Below, piece by piece: positions 28,270 to 38,100 of a stretch of DNA of 39,337 nt (the stretch's first letter is position 1; each line of letters starts with the position of its first letter). The notes under the pieces were generated by a model. The model made no database searches. It was given only the letters and a program-made list of their open reading frames with translations, and had not been told where the DNA came from. The position numbers and the translations under genes are program-made. Source of the stretch: a virus; IMG/VR virus record IMGVR_UViG_3300032224_001149, positions 1 through 39,337 of that record; one strand, written 5' to 3'.

Positions 28270-28576
28270 ACCTGATACAACCTATATCTATGAACGTGTG
28301 GGCAATGAAGTATATGCCAGGGAATCAGGCTCGGATCCTAGTACACGTAGATTAATTGGTTATGGTTACGACCCCATAACTGGACATCACATCGACTATG
28401 ATAAAAGAACCAGTGACGGCAGACCCTTGCATGATCATATTATGGAAGATAAACTTTGGGGAGAGATTCGACGGCTAGCCCGGACAAATCCCACCTTGCA
28501 ATCAGAGCTGGACCGTGTTATAATGTTGTATCATTTAATCAAAGAAGAAAATAATACATCACATCATCCCGTATGA
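28256..28576 (+). CDS. conserved T4-like phage hypothetical protein
   Basis: 106 residues. TYIYERVGNEVYARESGSDP and YDKRTSDGRPLHDHIMED, then a helical end (LQSELDRVIMLYHLIKEE), a pattern I recall from conserved hypotheticals of T4-like cyanophages. No catalytic motif. It overlaps its neighbours on both sides (14 and 4 bases). Function unknown. Confidence 0.75.
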   Translation: MGSLKPDTTYIYERVGNEVYARESGSDPSTRRLIGYGYDPITGHHIDYDKRTSDGRPLHDHIMEDKLWGEIRRLARTNPTLQSELDRVIMLYHLIKEENNTSHHPV

Positions 28577-29205
28577 AACAATTAGTAGTTTTTGGAGATA
28601 GTTGGCCTGCAGGATCAGAATTAACCAATCCCAGCGAACATTGTTTCCCCAGTGTACTTGGTGAGCTGTTGAAAATTCAAATTGATAATCAAAGTCAATC
28701 TGGTACTAGCGTAGATCAAGCATTGCTGAGATTGTTAAATTACAATCTAGTAGATTGCGGTGTTTTGTTTTGTTTTACCAGTTACGCAAGATATATTAGA
28801 TTTGATAACAGTCAAGATTTTGAAGTACACCCAAACAACAAAGATCTAGCATCATTGAATTACTATACTCAATTTTACTCTGACGAATTGGGTAAGTTTA
28901 ATTTTTTAAAAAATATATTAATAGTCCAAGGAGTTTGCAAATCATTGAATATTCCTATATACTGTGTAACTAACTGGAACACGGTACCCGACCATAAACT
29001 AATTGATTCAAATACATTTTATAAAAAATCTCTGTTTGAAATATTAGGAATGACCAACGTTACCACAGAATCTGCCAAGGAATATGATTTTAGATTACAA
29101 ATGCTTAGAAACAAACAATACATATACCCCAACAGTAGTCATCCAAACATTGACGGACACAAACTTATAGCACAAGAACTAGCATTATGGATAAACTCTC
29201 AATAA
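28573..29205 (+). CDS. SGNH-hydrolase-like protein 2
   Basis: 210 residues. VVFGDSWPAG (Ser in GDSxxxG, block I), NQSQSGTSVDQ (block II) and SSHPNIDGHKLIA (block V, with H-x-N-x-DGH in the DxxH role). The set is closer to the GDSL consensus than protein 1. Probably an esterase/deacylase for a carbohydrate or lipid ester; substrate unknown. Its end overlaps the next gene by 19 bases. Confidence 0.75.
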   Translation: MKQLVVFGDSWPAGSELTNPSEHCFPSVLGELLKIQIDNQSQSGTSVDQALLRLLNYNLVDCGVLFCFTSYARYIRFDNSQDFEVHPNNKDLASLNYYTQFYSDELGKFNFLKNILIVQGVCKSLNIPIYCVTNWNTVPDHKLIDSNTFYKKSLFEILGMTNVTTESAKEYDFRLQMLRNKQYIYPNSSHPNIDGHKLIAQELALWINSQ

Positions 29206-29654
29206 ACAATGAAATGGCGCAGTTAGACACAAAGAATCGTGGATTCTATGATGAGCTAACAGAAGAAGAACGCAAAAAGTTTGCCACATACCTCATGCTT
29301 AGATATGCTGCCAGTGTGGAAGGCGGCGCAGACTTACAGGAATGGTATTTACGTGCTACCAATGAACGTGTTAACTTGAACTTCTTTGACTTGGGCAAGC
29401 ATCCTAAACTACAATGGTTGCTGTGTACCACAGTCAGTCCGGACATGGGACGCCAACGCCATTATTGGCAAGCCAGCAAAAAGAAAGAAGGCGCTGGTAA
29501 TAGCAAGTCTATCAAATTCTTAACAAAATTGTATCCATACATGAAGCAGGATGAAATAGAATTGTTGGCAGAATTAAATGATGTAAAAGAGCTTAAAGCA
29601 TTGGCCAAAAGCATGGGCATGCCGGACAACGAAATTAAAAAGGAACTGGGTTGA
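29187..29654 (+). CDS. conserved T4-like phage hypothetical protein
   Basis: 155 residues, helical and charged: ELTEEERKKFATYLMLRYAA, NLNFFDLGKHPKLQWLLC, then KKKEGAGNSKSIKFLTKLYP and a C-terminal LNDVKELKALAKSMG. The sequence is typical of a conserved T4-like replication-region protein, but I cannot place it. It is followed by a TTG start overlapping its stop. Confidence 0.7.
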   Translation: MDKLSINNEMAQLDTKNRGFYDELTEEERKKFATYLMLRYAASVEGGADLQEWYLRATNERVNLNFFDLGKHPKLQWLLCTTVSPDMGRQRHYWQASKKKEGAGNSKSIKFLTKLYPYMKQDEIELLAELNDVKELKALAKSMGMPDNEIKKELG

Positions 29655-30334
29655 GCTTTGTTTGCAAATATTGTAACAAAACTTATAGCAAAGAAAGTAC
29701 GTTAACTGCACATCTTTGTGAGCCTAAGCGCAGACATCAGCAACAAAATGAAACTGGTGTTCAACTGGGATTTAAAGCCTACCTCAGATTTTATGAAATT
29801 ACACAGGGCAGTGCAAAACTAAAAACCTACGATGACTTTGTTGTTAGTCCTTATTACTCTGCTTTTGTTAAGTTTGGAAGACACCTTGTTGCTATTAGGG
29901 CTGTTAATACTGGTAGCTTTACTGACTGGCTCTTAAAGAACAATAAAAAACTGGACTACTGGTGCAAGGACGAGTTCTATTTAGAATGGTTGCAAGCATA
30001 CATACGTAAAGAGTCCGTACAAGATGCTATAGAACGGGCCTTAAAGGAAATGCAAGATTATGCTGAGACTAATTCAGAACTTAATAACGACTTTAGTAAC
30101 TATTTTAGACATGGTAATGGAAATCGTATTTGTCATCATATTTCTAACGGCAGGATTAGTCCTTGGATTGTTTATAATGCTAACAGCGGTGTTGACTTTC
30201 TTAGTCAACTCAATGAAGAACAAATTGGAATTATAATGCCCTGGATTGATCCCGATGTTTGGAATCAAAAATTCAAAGACTATGCCGCTGATGTAGAATG
30301 GTGTAAAGACATACTAGCAAAGGCTGGACTATAA
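29651..30334 (+). CDS. C2H2-finger-bearing phage hypothetical protein (TTG start)
   Basis: 227 residues from TTG 29651, which overlaps the preceding TGA. The N-terminus CKYCNKTYSKESTLTAHLC matches a C2H2/C2HC zinc finger (Cys-x2-Cys-x12-His-x-Cys). The rest (YEITQGSAKLKTYDDFVVSP, then RHGNGNRICHHISNGRISPW) is a domain I recall from T4-like cyanophages without known role. DNA or RNA binding through the finger is plausible. Confidence 0.75.
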   Translation: MSFVCKYCNKTYSKESTLTAHLCEPKRRHQQQNETGVQLGFKAYLRFYEITQGSAKLKTYDDFVVSPYYSAFVKFGRHLVAIRAVNTGSFTDWLLKNNKKLDYWCKDEFYLEWLQAYIRKESVQDAIERALKEMQDYAETNSELNNDFSNYFRHGNGNRICHHISNGRISPWIVYNANSGVDFLSQLNEEQIGIIMPWIDPDVWNQKFKDYAADVEWCKDILAKAGL

Positions 30335-31200
30335 TGCATCATGCAAAAATAAGCATAGATTTTGTTGGTGGTACTCACGGCAATTTTCTTGAGTATATAT
30401 TGAATAGACTAGTACTGGGTGACAAAATACATCTAGATAATTTGTTTACTGAGTTGGGAACTAGCCATAACAAAACTTGGGAATATTATCAAAAAAGAAT
30501 AGTGGAAGCACACCACTATACTGTACGGCATTTAGATACACTTGACAATATTATATCTATTAGATATAATGAAGATGATTTATTAGGTCTTATGTCATGC
30601 AGTTTATATAGATCTGGAGATTTTAAAATTAATGATAATTTCTTGCATGTAGATACGTATAACAAACTCAGTGGTGATTATACATTTCTAATAGAAGAAA
30701 TAAATCAAAGTTACGATGTTAAATTGTCAGCCAATAATCCAGATTGTCCTAGATACATTCTTAGAGAGTTTTTTAAATTTGCATTCAAAGATCCCAGTAT
30801 TTCTGGATTTATGAGGATTCAGAATAATATATCATACCCACCACATAAAAAAGTTTTTTATTTTCCGTTGACATCGTTTTATGACATAAACAAATTAAAA
30901 GAGAGTCTATGTGAAATAAAAGATTTTTTTAATTTACCAGAATTTGTAGAATTTAATTTAGAAAGTTTACACCGTCCTTTTTTAGAAAAAATGCAACCGT
31001 TTCTTGTATTAAAAAAACAAGCGGATAATTTAATTTTTGACGTGACTCAAAAGAAACATCGACCAATAGAAAGTTTAACTTTGTTTCAGGAAAGTTATAT
31101 CAATGGAATTTTGGAAAAAAAGTACAATATAGAAATGCCCTTTATTCAAGAGCATTATTTTAAAAATACATCAGAGATAATAGAGCATCTAAAATTATGA
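30334..31200 (+). CDS. GGTHG-motif hypothetical protein (paralog of the 3992 gene)
   Basis: 288 residues. DFVGGTHGNFLEYILNRL and ELGTSHNKTWEY match the two motifs of the gene at 3992, about 26 kb away, and the remaining sequence follows a similar course (a Tyr/Phe-rich middle with TSFYDINKLKESL, compare STFYDINLLSDFL). The start overlaps the zinc-finger gene by one base and the end overlaps the next by four. Function unknown; a sulfotransferase-like or glycan-related role is speculation. Confidence 0.8.
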   Translation: MHHAKISIDFVGGTHGNFLEYILNRLVLGDKIHLDNLFTELGTSHNKTWEYYQKRIVEAHHYTVRHLDTLDNIISIRYNEDDLLGLMSCSLYRSGDFKINDNFLHVDTYNKLSGDYTFLIEEINQSYDVKLSANNPDCPRYILREFFKFAFKDPSISGFMRIQNNISYPPHKKVFYFPLTSFYDINKLKESLCEIKDFFNLPEFVEFNLESLHRPFLEKMQPFLVLKKQADNLIFDVTQKKHRPIESLTLFQESYINGILEKKYNIEMPFIQEHYFKNTSEIIEHLKL

Positions 31201-31778
31201 AATTTAAGTCAGACATTGACATAGACTTTGCTAACAGGGATCAAATATTAGCAGTGCTAAATTCTACTCCCGCTAGTATTATGCGAGACGGCAAAATCTC
31301 CAAGCACAACACAGGTGTGTATTTCACAGACATTCCGGTAGATCCTTTTACAGGACTGGCCAGCGTGGGCTATGAATCTGCAGAAGATCTAGGCTATTTA
31401 AAATTGGACTTTTTGAATGTTAACTTGTATCAGCAAGTCCGAGATGAAGCACATTTGCTCACACTGATGAACACAGAACCAGACTGGAGTAAATTATACG
31501 AGCCAGAGTTCTGTGGGCAGTTAATTCATATTGGCAATCATTATGACACACTGATTAAAATGCCCGAAGCTGTAAACACTATTCCAAGAATGGCTATGTT
31601 TTTAAGTGTAATCCGTCCTGCTAAGCGGCATTTGATTGGCAGTACTTGGGCAGATGTTGCTAAGACTGTATGGGAAAAGCCCCAAGATGACAGTTACTAT
31701 TTTAAGAAAAGCCACGCGGTTAGCTACGCACATTTAGTGGTAGTGCATATGAATCTTCTAAATAACCCTGCGAACTAG
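31197..31778 (+). CDS. DNA polymerase III alpha-like fragment protein
   Basis: 193 residues. KSDIDIDFANRDQILAVL resembles the PDIDxDF catalytic Asp motif of bacterial DnaE, GYLKLDFLNVNLYQ resembles its 'KFDFLGL' segment, and YYFKKSHAVSYAHLVVVHMN its 'FNKSHAxAYA' motif. The full enzyme has over 1,100 residues, so this is a condensed relic found in T4-like cyanophages. It may retain metal binding but hardly full polymerase function. It converges with the minus-strand gene, overlapping its end by 21 bases. Confidence 0.75.
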   Translation: MKFKSDIDIDFANRDQILAVLNSTPASIMRDGKISKHNTGVYFTDIPVDPFTGLASVGYESAEDLGYLKLDFLNVNLYQQVRDEAHLLTLMNTEPDWSKLYEPEFCGQLIHIGNHYDTLIKMPEAVNTIPRMAMFLSVIRPAKRHLIGSTWADVAKTVWEKPQDDSYYFKKSHAVSYAHLVVVHMNLLNNPAN

Positions 31779-32132
31779 AGTTATACTACGGCGCTTGCTA
31801 CGCTTCTGCGCTGATTCTTTGAGACTTAATGCTGGGCCGTATTTCAAGTCTACGTCTTTGCTGTTAAACGTCTTCAGGGTGGGCCTAAACTCATGCCAAT
31901 CCTGCTTTAAAAATATGTTAATGGGAACCATTCTGTTACTTTCCCACCACCACGTATCCCCCAATTCCAAATACAGTAATTTTTGAGCTTCTGTTTTTAG
32001 CACAGCATAATCATAGATACTGGTGATAACATCGTCGATGTTTTGAATAATTCCAACGTACTCATTGCCACCGTAGGTAAGGTAACTGAGAAACGGATAC
32101 TGATCTAATAGTTTTTGATAATTTACTTCCAC
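31758..32132 (-). CDS. conserved T4-like phage hypothetical protein
   Basis: About 124 residues from GTG at 32132 (a TTG at 32150 would add six but would overlap the promoter). QYPFLSYLTYGGNEYVGIIQ, SIYDYAVLKTEAQKLLYLEL and DTWWWESNRMVPINIFLK recall a protein conserved in T4-like cyanophages near virion genes. A minus-strand TATAAATA lies 5 nt upstream of the GTG. The C-terminus is basic (KESAQKRSKRRSITLVRR). Function unknown, possibly virion-related. Confidence 0.75.
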   Translation of the reverse strand: MEVNYQKLLDQYPFLSYLTYGGNEYVGIIQNIDDVITSIYDYAVLKTEAQKLLYLELGDTWWWESNRMVPINIFLKQDWHEFRPTLKTFNSKDVDLKYGPALSLKESAQKRSKRRSITLVRRVI

Positions 32133-32137
32133 ATGGG

Positions 32138-32145
32138 TATTTATA
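32138..32145 (-). promoter_or_regulatory. T4-type late promoter TATAAATA (minus strand)
   Basis: Exact element on the minus strand, 5 nt before the GTG at 32132. Confidence 0.65.
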
Positions 32146-32181
32146 ACCAAATATTTTCCAGTATTTGAATATGGTATTTAG

Positions 32182-32189
32182 GCTAAATA
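32182..32189 (+). promoter_or_regulatory. late-like promoter GCTAAATA
   Basis: Six of eight matches to TATAAATA, 4 nt before the ATG at 32194. The two divergent late elements lie about 37 bp apart between the opposing genes. Confidence 0.4.
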
Positions 32190-32193
32190 CCTA

Positions 32194-32715
32194 ATGCAAC
32201 AGGTCAATAGTTATATTTATGACAATGTCGTCTACGTTCAACACGACATAGACCCCACCATTGAGCAAAGGAACAGAGTAGTGTACACAAATACCCTAAA
32301 GATTTATAAGGGCATTGATAATATTTTAAAAATCAAAGTTATGAATGCTGATCAGAAACCCGTTAATGTCACTGGTTATACTCTAACTTTTAACATGGTG
32401 GATGATTATGTTTATGCCAACGCCAATGTGGTTCTATCATCAAACGTAACGATTAGTAATGCTACTTTGGGATTGGGCACAGTAACTATACGAAGTTCGG
32501 ACATGGTTCAATTGGATCGTGAACAGTATCTATACAATGTAAAAATAAACAACGGCTCTGCTAACATAGCAGGTTATGTAGACGATAACTACGGAGCGGC
32601 AGGACAGATAATGGTGAGTTCTGCCGCATACCCCACCAACGGGCCCGAAGCATTAGATTTAGGTGCAGTGGGCGATGGAGTTAATAGCGCCACATTTGAT
32701 TTTGGGAATATATAA
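32194..32715 (+). CDS. BppU-like baseplate/structural protein
   Basis: 173 residues. TLKIYKGIDNILKIKVMNAD and VTGYTLTFNMVDDYVYANAN have the form of the N-terminal immunoglobulin-like domain of phage baseplate upper proteins (BppU), which anchors receptor-binding proteins. The C-terminus is rich in Gly, Asn and Ser (VSSAAYPTNGPEALDLGAVG). Its stop overlaps the ATG of the tail-fibre gene, so both belong to one late unit. Confidence 0.75.
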   Translation: MQQVNSYIYDNVVYVQHDIDPTIEQRNRVVYTNTLKIYKGIDNILKIKVMNADQKPVNVTGYTLTFNMVDDYVYANANVVLSSNVTISNATLGLGTVTIRSSDMVQLDREQYLYNVKINNGSANIAGYVDDNYGAAGQIMVSSAAYPTNGPEALDLGAVGDGVNSATFDFGNI

Positions 32716-34346
32716 TGAGTAAAACAGTACAATGGAAACGTGGTAATACCAGTGTAAATTCAACCTACACAGGTGCTGCTGGTGAAATTACAGTGGATAC
32801 AGATATATGGGCCATGCGTGTACACGATGGTAGCACCGCAGGCGGCCACCCTGTTTCTGCAGCCGGCGCTGGTAATTTAACATTTACTAATCAAACTATA
32901 GCAGGCACAATCTCTAATGCTAACATTATAATAGATCCAATTGGGGCAAACGGTGCATTGATTGTATCTTCTAATGTAATGTCTATAGTTGGTAATAGTG
33001 GTGCGTTGACAACAACTATATTTGGAAACACTGCTTATATTACAACATTCCCATTTACCCAAGGTAGTTTCGTACAAGCAAATACAAGTTTACAATTAAC
33101 CGCTAATACAACCTCTGGCGGTATTATTCTAGGTACAAATGGTCATATAGGATTTAACACATCCCCCGATGGGTACACATTCAAATTCAATGGGTCTTTG
33201 TACAGCACTGAGTTTTATGCTGAAGCAAATTTCCCAACAGGATATCAGTTTAATACACCGCAAGGTTTAACTGGTATGAATCATGTGTATGATACCACTC
33301 AAGGTAATATCAGTTTAGTTAAAATCAGTCACGACAATATATCAGTAGCAAAGTTTTATGACAACGCAACAACACAGTTAACTGGTAATCTAGTAGTCAG
33401 TCAAAGTGGTAGTATATTTGGCACATTTTCAAATGCATTTATACAAACCTATGCCAATGTCAATAACTATAGTCAAATAATCGCACAAAATATTAATAGA
33501 GGAAATGTAGCCAGTTCAGACTTTGTGGCCACAGCAGACAACGGCACTGACAGTACATATTATATTGACATGGGTATTACAGGTAGTAATGCTTGTGTGG
33601 CATCGTTCTTCGGAGATACCACAGCCAAAGATGACGGTTACCTTTATGTAGTTGGTTATAATGCCACTGGCCCTAGCACAGGAAACATAGGCAATTTAAT
33701 CATTGGTAGTACCAATGGCTTAGTAAAAACATTTATTGGTAACACGGCAAACGCCAATGTTATTACCACAGTTAGTTCATCTGGATTAGCTGTTAATGGT
33801 AATGTAGTGATCTCTGGTAATTTAACAGTGGCCAACATTACATATCTGTATCAAGAGATTGTTTCCAATACAGAAGTTGTTGCTGCCAATTTAACTACTA
33901 ATGGATTAACTGTTAATAACTCAGTTACCATTGGCACAACATTAGGTGTAACTGGTAACGTAACGGCTGGTAATTTAACTATCAATGGAAACATCTCGGG
34001 CAACACAGCAGGATTTACTATTGGTTACAGAGATATCCCTCAGGTGGTATTCACTAGCAACGCTACACTGGCCTTAACTGATGCAGGTAAACATTACTTC
34101 AGTTCTAACAGTGCCAACGTCATTACTATTCCAAATAATACCACAGTAAGTTTCAACATAGGAACTGCTATCAGTGTTATTCAACAAGGCACAGCAAACT
34201 TAACTGTAACTCCTGGATCGGGCGTAACATTGTATTTGGCTGGAAATAGTACATCTGCGTCAAGAAACGTGGGTAACTATGGTATGGCTACATTGGTAAA
34301 AGTGAACACAAACACTTGGTTTATTAACGGTACTGGAATTACATAA
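32715..34346 (+). CDS. tail fibre protein
   Basis: 543 residues. N-terminus VQWKRGNTSVNSTYTGAAGE with ITVDTDIWAMRVHDGSTAGG is the repeat-type attachment module of T4-like tail fibres/tail needles. A long beta-rich, Asn/Thr/Ser-rich shaft follows (SNVMSIVGNSGALTTTIFGN, LTVNNSVTIGTTLGVTGNVT). The shaft block VNNSVTIGTTLGVTGNVTAG also appears near the end of the 35169 fibre (VNNSATVGTTLGVTGNATVG), showing exchange between the fibres. It likely forms part of a distal fibre. Confidence 0.85.
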   Translation: MSKTVQWKRGNTSVNSTYTGAAGEITVDTDIWAMRVHDGSTAGGHPVSAAGAGNLTFTNQTIAGTISNANIIIDPIGANGALIVSSNVMSIVGNSGALTTTIFGNTAYITTFPFTQGSFVQANTSLQLTANTTSGGIILGTNGHIGFNTSPDGYTFKFNGSLYSTEFYAEANFPTGYQFNTPQGLTGMNHVYDTTQGNISLVKISHDNISVAKFYDNATTQLTGNLVVSQSGSIFGTFSNAFIQTYANVNNYSQIIAQNINRGNVASSDFVATADNGTDSTYYIDMGITGSNACVASFFGDTTAKDDGYLYVVGYNATGPSTGNIGNLIIGSTNGLVKTFIGNTANANVITTVSSSGLAVNGNVVISGNLTVANITYLYQEIVSNTEVVAANLTTNGLTVNNSVTIGTTLGVTGNVTAGNLTINGNISGNTAGFTIGYRDIPQVVFTSNATLALTDAGKHYFSSNSANVITIPNNTTVSFNIGTAISVIQQGTANLTVTPGSGVTLYLAGNSTSASRNVGNYGMATLVKVNTNTWFINGTGIT

Positions 34347-34377
34347 AAGCTAGATTTGGTTACTAACCCAAGTGCAA

Positions 34378-34385
34378 CATAAATA
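34378..34385 (+). promoter_or_regulatory. T4-late-like promoter CATAAATA
   Basis: One mismatch to TATAAATA, 25 nt before the ATG at 34411; it suggests that the small structural gene has its own late transcript. Confidence 0.55.
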
Positions 34386-34410
34386 ATAGATATACAGGAT
34401 TTTAAAGAAA

Positions 34411-34740
34411 ATGGCATCATATACCGTAACAACAACTACAGCAGTGAATGTAGCACCAAATGGCACAGGATTTAATTCTACTAGGGTGAGAATTGTAGCA
34501 AACAATGCCTGCGTGTTTGCTATCAATGCTGCCGCAACACTTACATCAAACGTTGGACCAATGATCCCCGCAAATCGTCCTGTGGACATTAACATGGGAA
34601 ATATTGGTAAGGCAATCAGTGTACTGCCAGTGGGCGGTGCAAGCACTACAATTACAGCAACTGAAATTGGTACAGTTTATGCAACAGCAATAGCACAAAA
34701 CTCTACACAGTTCTTGAATACTACAGCAGCCAACGTTTAA
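34411..34740 (+). CDS. small structural protein (predicted)
   Basis: 109 residues, rich in Ala, Thr, Asn and Val: MASYTVTTTTAVNVAPNGTG, NACVFAINAAATLTSNVGP and ...TQFLNTTAANV. The beta-strand composition is that of a virion decoration or fibre-associated protein. Preceded by AAAGAAA and a late-type element. It stands between two fibre genes. Confidence 0.7.
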   Translation: MASYTVTTTTAVNVAPNGTGFNSTRVRIVANNACVFAINAAATLTSNVGPMIPANRPVDINMGNIGKAISVLPVGGASTTITATEIGTVYATAIAQNSTQFLNTTAANV

Positions 34741-34747
34741 TATATAA

Positions 34748-35158
34748 ATGAAAATTACAGACTTAATAGGTAGCATGGAGGAGTTATTTGGGAAATCTTC
34801 CCATGGTCCTGCTGTGGTGGCAGTGTCAAATAGGCCCAACGTGCAACTTGCTAGTCCGCAGTTAGAAGATACCACAGACCAAGAAACTATGGTTCCTCCA
34901 CTACAACAAAAAATTGAGTTGTTGAAAAAAGCGGTGGACGTGGACAACTATTATGATGACGATGACGCAGATACAAAATCTGGTTCTAGAAGTTTAAACT
35001 TAACTCTTAATGTTCCCCGTGGACAAAGCAGTACAAAAATCGAACTAACTTTAAACAATCCTGACGAGATGGATGAGTTAGACAAAATTAAAAAAATAGC
35101 AGGCATTCCCGCTGCCTCTATATTTGATGCTGGTGATGATGAACCACTGGACTCTTAA
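34748..35158 (+). CDS. acidic T4-like phage hypothetical protein
   Basis: 136 residues. VPPLQQKIELLKKAVDV followed by DNYYDDDDADTK (acidic) and LNLTLNVPRG... DEMDELDKIKKIAGIPA. Such an acidic, partly helical protein recurs beside the structural genes of T4-like cyanophages; a scaffold or chaperone role is possible but unproven. Starts seven bases after the previous stop. Confidence 0.7.
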   Translation: MKITDLIGSMEELFGKSSHGPAVVAVSNRPNVQLASPQLEDTTDQETMVPPLQQKIELLKKAVDVDNYYDDDDADTKSGSRSLNLTLNVPRGQSSTKIELTLNNPDEMDELDKIKKIAGIPAASIFDAGDDEPLDS

Positions 35159-35168
35159 GGGGGTTTAA

Positions 35169-38100
35169 GTGGCAGATTTTACACAAGATCTATTTTCAAG
35201 CAGACGCAACTATCCCGACGGCAATACTCGCATAGGCGAACTTAATCGAATATGGTACGATAGTAGCCGAAATGCTTTTTACATAGGTGACGGGATAACC
35301 CCTGGCGGTATTCTTATCGGAGGAGGTGGCGGCGGCCAAGGTAATTACAGTAATGCAAACGTTGCCAGTTATCTTCCTATATACGGAGGTAACGTTGCAT
35401 TAACTTCTATTACCAACAATAGCTATGCGTGGACTTTCAATACTCAAGGTAATTTAATTATTCCAGGAAATATTAACTATGCCAACGGTGTTAATATATT
35501 ATACGGATCTACTATTGGTCCACAGGGTAATACTGGACCACAAGGTAATACTGGTAACACAGGTCCACAGGGTAATGTTGGAGCAACTGGTGTTGGTTTT
35601 GTTAATGCATATATTAGCACTGATAATTTAGTATTAGTTTATAGTAACAGTTCCATAGTTAATGCAGGTAACGTCAGAGGACTACAAGGACCGCAAGGAC
35701 CAACAGGTAACACAGGCCCACAAGGCCCAACAGGTAATACCGGTGCAGGCGGGGCATTAGGATATTGGGGTTCTTTTTGGGACACAACAACACAAACAGC
35801 GGCTGTAATCAATACTGCATATCCAATCACAATGAATAGTGCAGATGCTGGAAATAGCGGAGTTTCAGTTGTTTCAAATAGCCGTGTCACTTTTGCAAAT
35901 TCTGGTGTTTACAGCTTAACTTTTTCAATTCAATTTACAAACAAAAGCACACAAAACGGCTCAACGCAAATTTGGTTGAAAAAGAATGGCACAAATTTAG
36001 CGGATACAAATTCACATTACGATGTGCCTGACAAACAAGGCAGTGCTTTTTCGTCAGAAATTCTTACTGTCAATTTTGTTTTGCAGCTCAGTGCCGCCGA
36101 CTACATTGAAGTTTATTGGCAAACAGGAAGCACAAGCGTTTCTCTAGAGACATTGGCTGCAAGTGGAAATTACCCGAGAACGCCTTCGATAATTCTTACT
36201 GCTACCCAGGTAATGTATACACAAGTAGGCCCACAGGGTGTAGGATTTATCAATGCCAACGCTACCAGTGGAAACTTGATTTTAACTTACAGCAACTTAT
36301 CCACAATAGACGCAGGCTATGTTCGTGGTCCAAGTGGAAATGGTACAAGTAATTACTCTAATACCAATGTGGCCAGTTATTTGCCTGTGTATGGTGGTAA
36401 TGTCCAACTTGGTAACATTACTAATAATGGATACTCTTGGAACTTTGATAATACTGGGGTACTAACACTACCATATGGTGCTATAATACAAGATTCAGCC
36501 ACTCAGACATTGTCAATCGGTTCTGGTGCAGGGAATATCGGATCGCAACAAAATGGTGCAGTCGCAATAGGTTGGTTAACCGGCTCTGCTGGCCAAGGTT
36601 ATGATGCAGTGGCTATTGGTAGCAGTGCAGCCGGCGATGGATTTCAAGGTGAAAGTGCTGTAGCGGTTGGAAGCAGCGCCGGCCAAACAAATCAAAGCCC
36701 GTATTCTGTGGCAATTGGTGCAACAGCTGGACAAACTGGACAGACAGGTGCTGTAGCGATTGGTTACAGCGCCGGCCAAACAAATCAAGGTCGTGCTGCG
36801 GTTGCTGTTGGTGCGCTTGCTGGTTTAACAAATCAAGCAAATAATTCGATTATAATCAATGCCACAGGCGCTAACTTAAATGCAACCACAGCCAATACAT
36901 TCATTTTGGCACCAATTAGAAATGACTCAAGTAATATTACCAATGCATTATATTATAATACTACAACAAAAGAAGTAACATATGGCCCTGCGTCCAGTGG
37001 CGGAGGTAATTATAGCAATGCAAATGTGGCAAGTTATTTGCCTATATATTCAGGAAATATATCTGCGGCATATTATTTTGGCAACGCCTATTATCTGTCT
37101 GGCACAGTAAACAACGCAGTAACCAGTCAATATATAACCAGCCTAACAAATAGTAATGTGACTACTGCATTAGGTTATGTACCGCTTAACAGCAATGGCA
37201 CTGCCGTAACAGCAACAACAGCTCAATACGTGACTGGATTAACTGGTACTAATGTCAATGTTGCCCTGGGTTATGTACCACTTAACAGTAACGGTACAGC
37301 GGTTACTGCAACAACAGCAACTTATGTAACTGGCCTAACAAGTGGTAATGTAACAACTGCTTTGTCGTATGTACCTTTGAATAGTAACGGTACAGCAATC
37401 ACAGCAACAACAGCACAGTACGTAACTGGACTAACTTCAGCAAATGTAACAACTGCTTTATCTTATGTACCGCTTAACAGCAATGGCACTGCTATAACAG
37501 CAACAACAGCACAATTTGTAACTGGACTAACAAATAGTAATGTAACTACTGCTTTGGGTTATGTACCACTTAATAGCAATGGTACTGCTGTCACTGCAAC
37601 TACAGCACAATTTGTAACTGGGCTGACTTCAGCAAATGTAACAACTGCGTTATCATACGTTCCACTTAATAGCAATGGTACCGCTGTCACTGCAACCACA
37701 GCTCAATATGTAACTGGTTTAACCGGAACTAATGTCAATGTAGCATTGGGCTATGTACCACTTAACAGTAATGGAACAGCAGTTACGGCAACTACAGCAA
37801 CTTATGTAACCGGGCTAACTTCAGCAAATGTAACCACAGCACTGGGTTACACACCAACAAATTACAGTAACAGCAATGTAGCCAGTTACTTACCGACATA
37901 TTCAGGTAATATCACAGCTGGTAATGTCAGTGCTATAAACTTTGTTGGTAATCCCAGAGCTCAGGTAGGATCTAGTTTTTCCTATGCTACAGATGCATTT
38001 GGTGCTATCTACGATTCCAACTTTGTGTACTTACCGTCAGACACTAATTCAAATGCCGTAGTAGCCGGATATACCATAGTCGGCAATAGTGGCGCAGTGA

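Noticed and set aside
37141-37850. Regular repeats as a CRISPR array
   Set aside because: The repeats are 96 bp, in frame, without unique spacers, and encode a known tail-fibre motif.
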